From Clostridia bacterium (GTDB taxonomy: Bacteria > Bacillota > Clostridia > Christensenellales > UBA1242): 5,041 nucleotides of DNA. Numbering within the stretch: position 1 is the stretch's first letter; every line of letters starts with the position of its first letter. The DNA is taken from assembly GCA_017537515.1 (NCBI GenBank), contig JAFYKO010000005.1, forward strand, positions 1 through 5,041, written 5' to 3'. Made by a program: the position numbers and the translations under genes. Below are positions 4,768 to 5,041 of this stretch, in pieces. The notes under the pieces were generated by a model. That model worked only from the letters and a program-made list of their open reading frames with translations. It did not search any database and had not been told where the DNA came from.

Positions 4768-4874
4768 TTGTCTTTCATAGACTTTAGTATAGCATTTTCT
4801 TCTTCTAGTATGCGAACCTTATCTTTCAATGTTTCATACTCCGCTTTTGTTATTGCAATTTTTTCTTCTTCCAT
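4764..4874 (-). CDS. Small 36-residue leucine-zipper-like peptide
   Basis: A minus-strand reading frame runs from ATG (complement of 4872-4874) to TAA (complement of 4764-4766), coding MEEEKIAITK, AEYETLKDKV, RILEEENAIL, KSMKDK. Gene support is an excellent ribosome binding site AAAAGGAG 5 nt before the ATG and a terminator exactly at its stop. Leu16, Leu23 and Leu30 are seven residues apart, with Tyr13, Val20 and Asn27 at the other core position: a four-heptad coiled coil with a core Asn, as in GCN4-type zippers. It is highly charged and has no signal peptide or membrane helix, so it should be cytoplasmic, probably self-associating or bound to another coil. No family is recognised. I see no strong promoter for it in the 102 bp before the divergent gene. 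It is not obviously the tail of a broken longer gene, because the start is well formed. Confidence 0.75.
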   Translation of the reverse strand: MEEEKIAITKAEYETLKDKVRILEEENAILKSMKDK

Positions 4875-4879
4875 ATTTG

Positions 4880-4887
4880 CTCCTTTT
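4880..4887 (-). promoter_or_regulatory. Strong ribosome binding site of the 36-residue peptide gene
   Basis: On the minus strand AAAAGGAG is followed by CAAAT and then ATG, a 5-nt spacing equal to those of the confident genes here. It is the main reason to treat this very short frame as a gene. Confidence 0.75.
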
Positions 4888-4929
4888 ATATTATTGTGCT
4901 TTATTTTTTTTAAACTATTTATATTTTGC

Positions 4930-4958
4930 TTGACTTTTTGTTTTTAAAATGCCATAAT
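4930..4958 (+). promoter_or_regulatory. Sigma-A promoter of the ABC-ATPase-like gene
   Basis: TTGACT (4930-4935), 17 nt and CATAAT (4953-4958) give 5 of 6 matches in each box. The predicted start is near 4965, leaving about 12 nt before ATG 4977. The -35 context ATTTTGCTTGACTT (4923-4936) is identical to that of the ftsA promoter (854-867). Confidence 0.8.
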
Positions 4959-4976
4959 GCATTTCAAGGAGAGTAT

Positions 4977-5041
4977 ATGCTTAAAATACAAAATTACACC
5001 AAGATTTATGAAAACGGAAAAGTGGGAGCGAAAAATATAAA
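4977..5041 (+). CDS. N-terminus of a probable ABC transporter ATP-binding protein (3' partial)
   Basis: ATG 4977 has AAGGAG (4966-4971) 5 nt upstream and a good promoter. The 21 visible codons read MLKIQNYTKI, YENGKVGAKN, I. This matches the opening strands of ABC-2-type exporter ATPases: a short beta strand, N-x-T-K-x-Y, a small loop, then A-x-x-N-I, the point just before S-F-x-V and the Walker A loop. The Walker A motif itself lies beyond the window, so the family is judged from the N-terminal pattern alone and the transported substrate is unknown. It is transcribed away from the small zipper gene. Confidence 0.72.
   Translation, partial: MLKIQNYTKIYENGKVGAKNI

Noticed and set aside
4756..4947. 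Plus-strand frame of 63 codons rich in Phe, Ser and Ile
   Set aside because: It starts at a GTG inside the terminator hairpin with no ribosome binding site and lies antisense to the better supported 36-residue gene; its hydrophobic look comes from AT-rich codons.
1..5041. CRISPR arrays, insertion sequences, prophage or attachment sites
   Set aside because: No regularly spaced repeats, transposase motifs, terminal inverted repeats or integrase genes were seen; the tRNA 3' ends have no nearby duplicate in the window.

Overview
The window looks like a chromosomal segment of a low-GC, Gram-positive-type bacterium. Supporting signs are strong AGGAGG-type ribosome binding sites, near-consensus sigma-A promoters with 17-18 bp spacers, an elongator tRNA-Met very close to the Bacillus form, CCA-encoded tRNAs and a GTG start. 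TGA acts as an ordinary stop at the end of ftsA, so the standard bacterial code fits. My best guess is an uncultured Bacillota (Clostridia-like) lineage; the sequence alone does not give a genus.

Layout from left to right: (1) 1-717, the C-terminal end of a Thr/Asn-rich beta-type surface protein whose start lies outside the window. (2) 718-921, a gene-free, extremely A-rich spacer ending in the ftsA promoter, which carries a perfect 22-bp palindrome. (3) ftsA (937-2037) and ftsZ (2107-3273), the cytokinesis pair, each with its own promoter. FtsZ is canonical, including GTP-binding loop, T7 catalytic loop and C-terminal partner-binding peptide. FtsA is shortened: it stops where the usual linker and membrane-binding amphipathic helix should begin, and its second phosphate loop is divergent. 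(4) A two-gene tRNA operon (elongator Met-CAT, Glu-TTC) driven by an exact-consensus promoter, with a long hairpin in the spacer and a clean intrinsic terminator. (5) A seven-helix membrane protein (3700-4734), faintly like the YhhQ/VUT queuosine-precursor transporters, with a 130-residue cytoplasmic tail made of an acidic block and then a Lys/Thr/Ala histone-H1-like block. (6) A bidirectional terminator shared with a tiny convergent minus-strand gene (4764-4874) encoding a 36-residue leucine-zipper-like peptide. (7) The first 21 codons of what looks like an ABC transporter ATPase, divergent from the tiny gene.

Functionally, ftsA and ftsZ make the Z-ring and its usual tether. The usual upstream dcw genes (for example ftsQ/divIB) are absent, so the pair seems separated from the classic cluster. 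No gene here obviously replaces the missing membrane anchor of FtsA. The tailed membrane protein is the least understood item. A palindrome of the form CAAA-N2-TTTG occurs three times between 3334 and 3656, twice on promoter -35 regions, and is a candidate shared operator.
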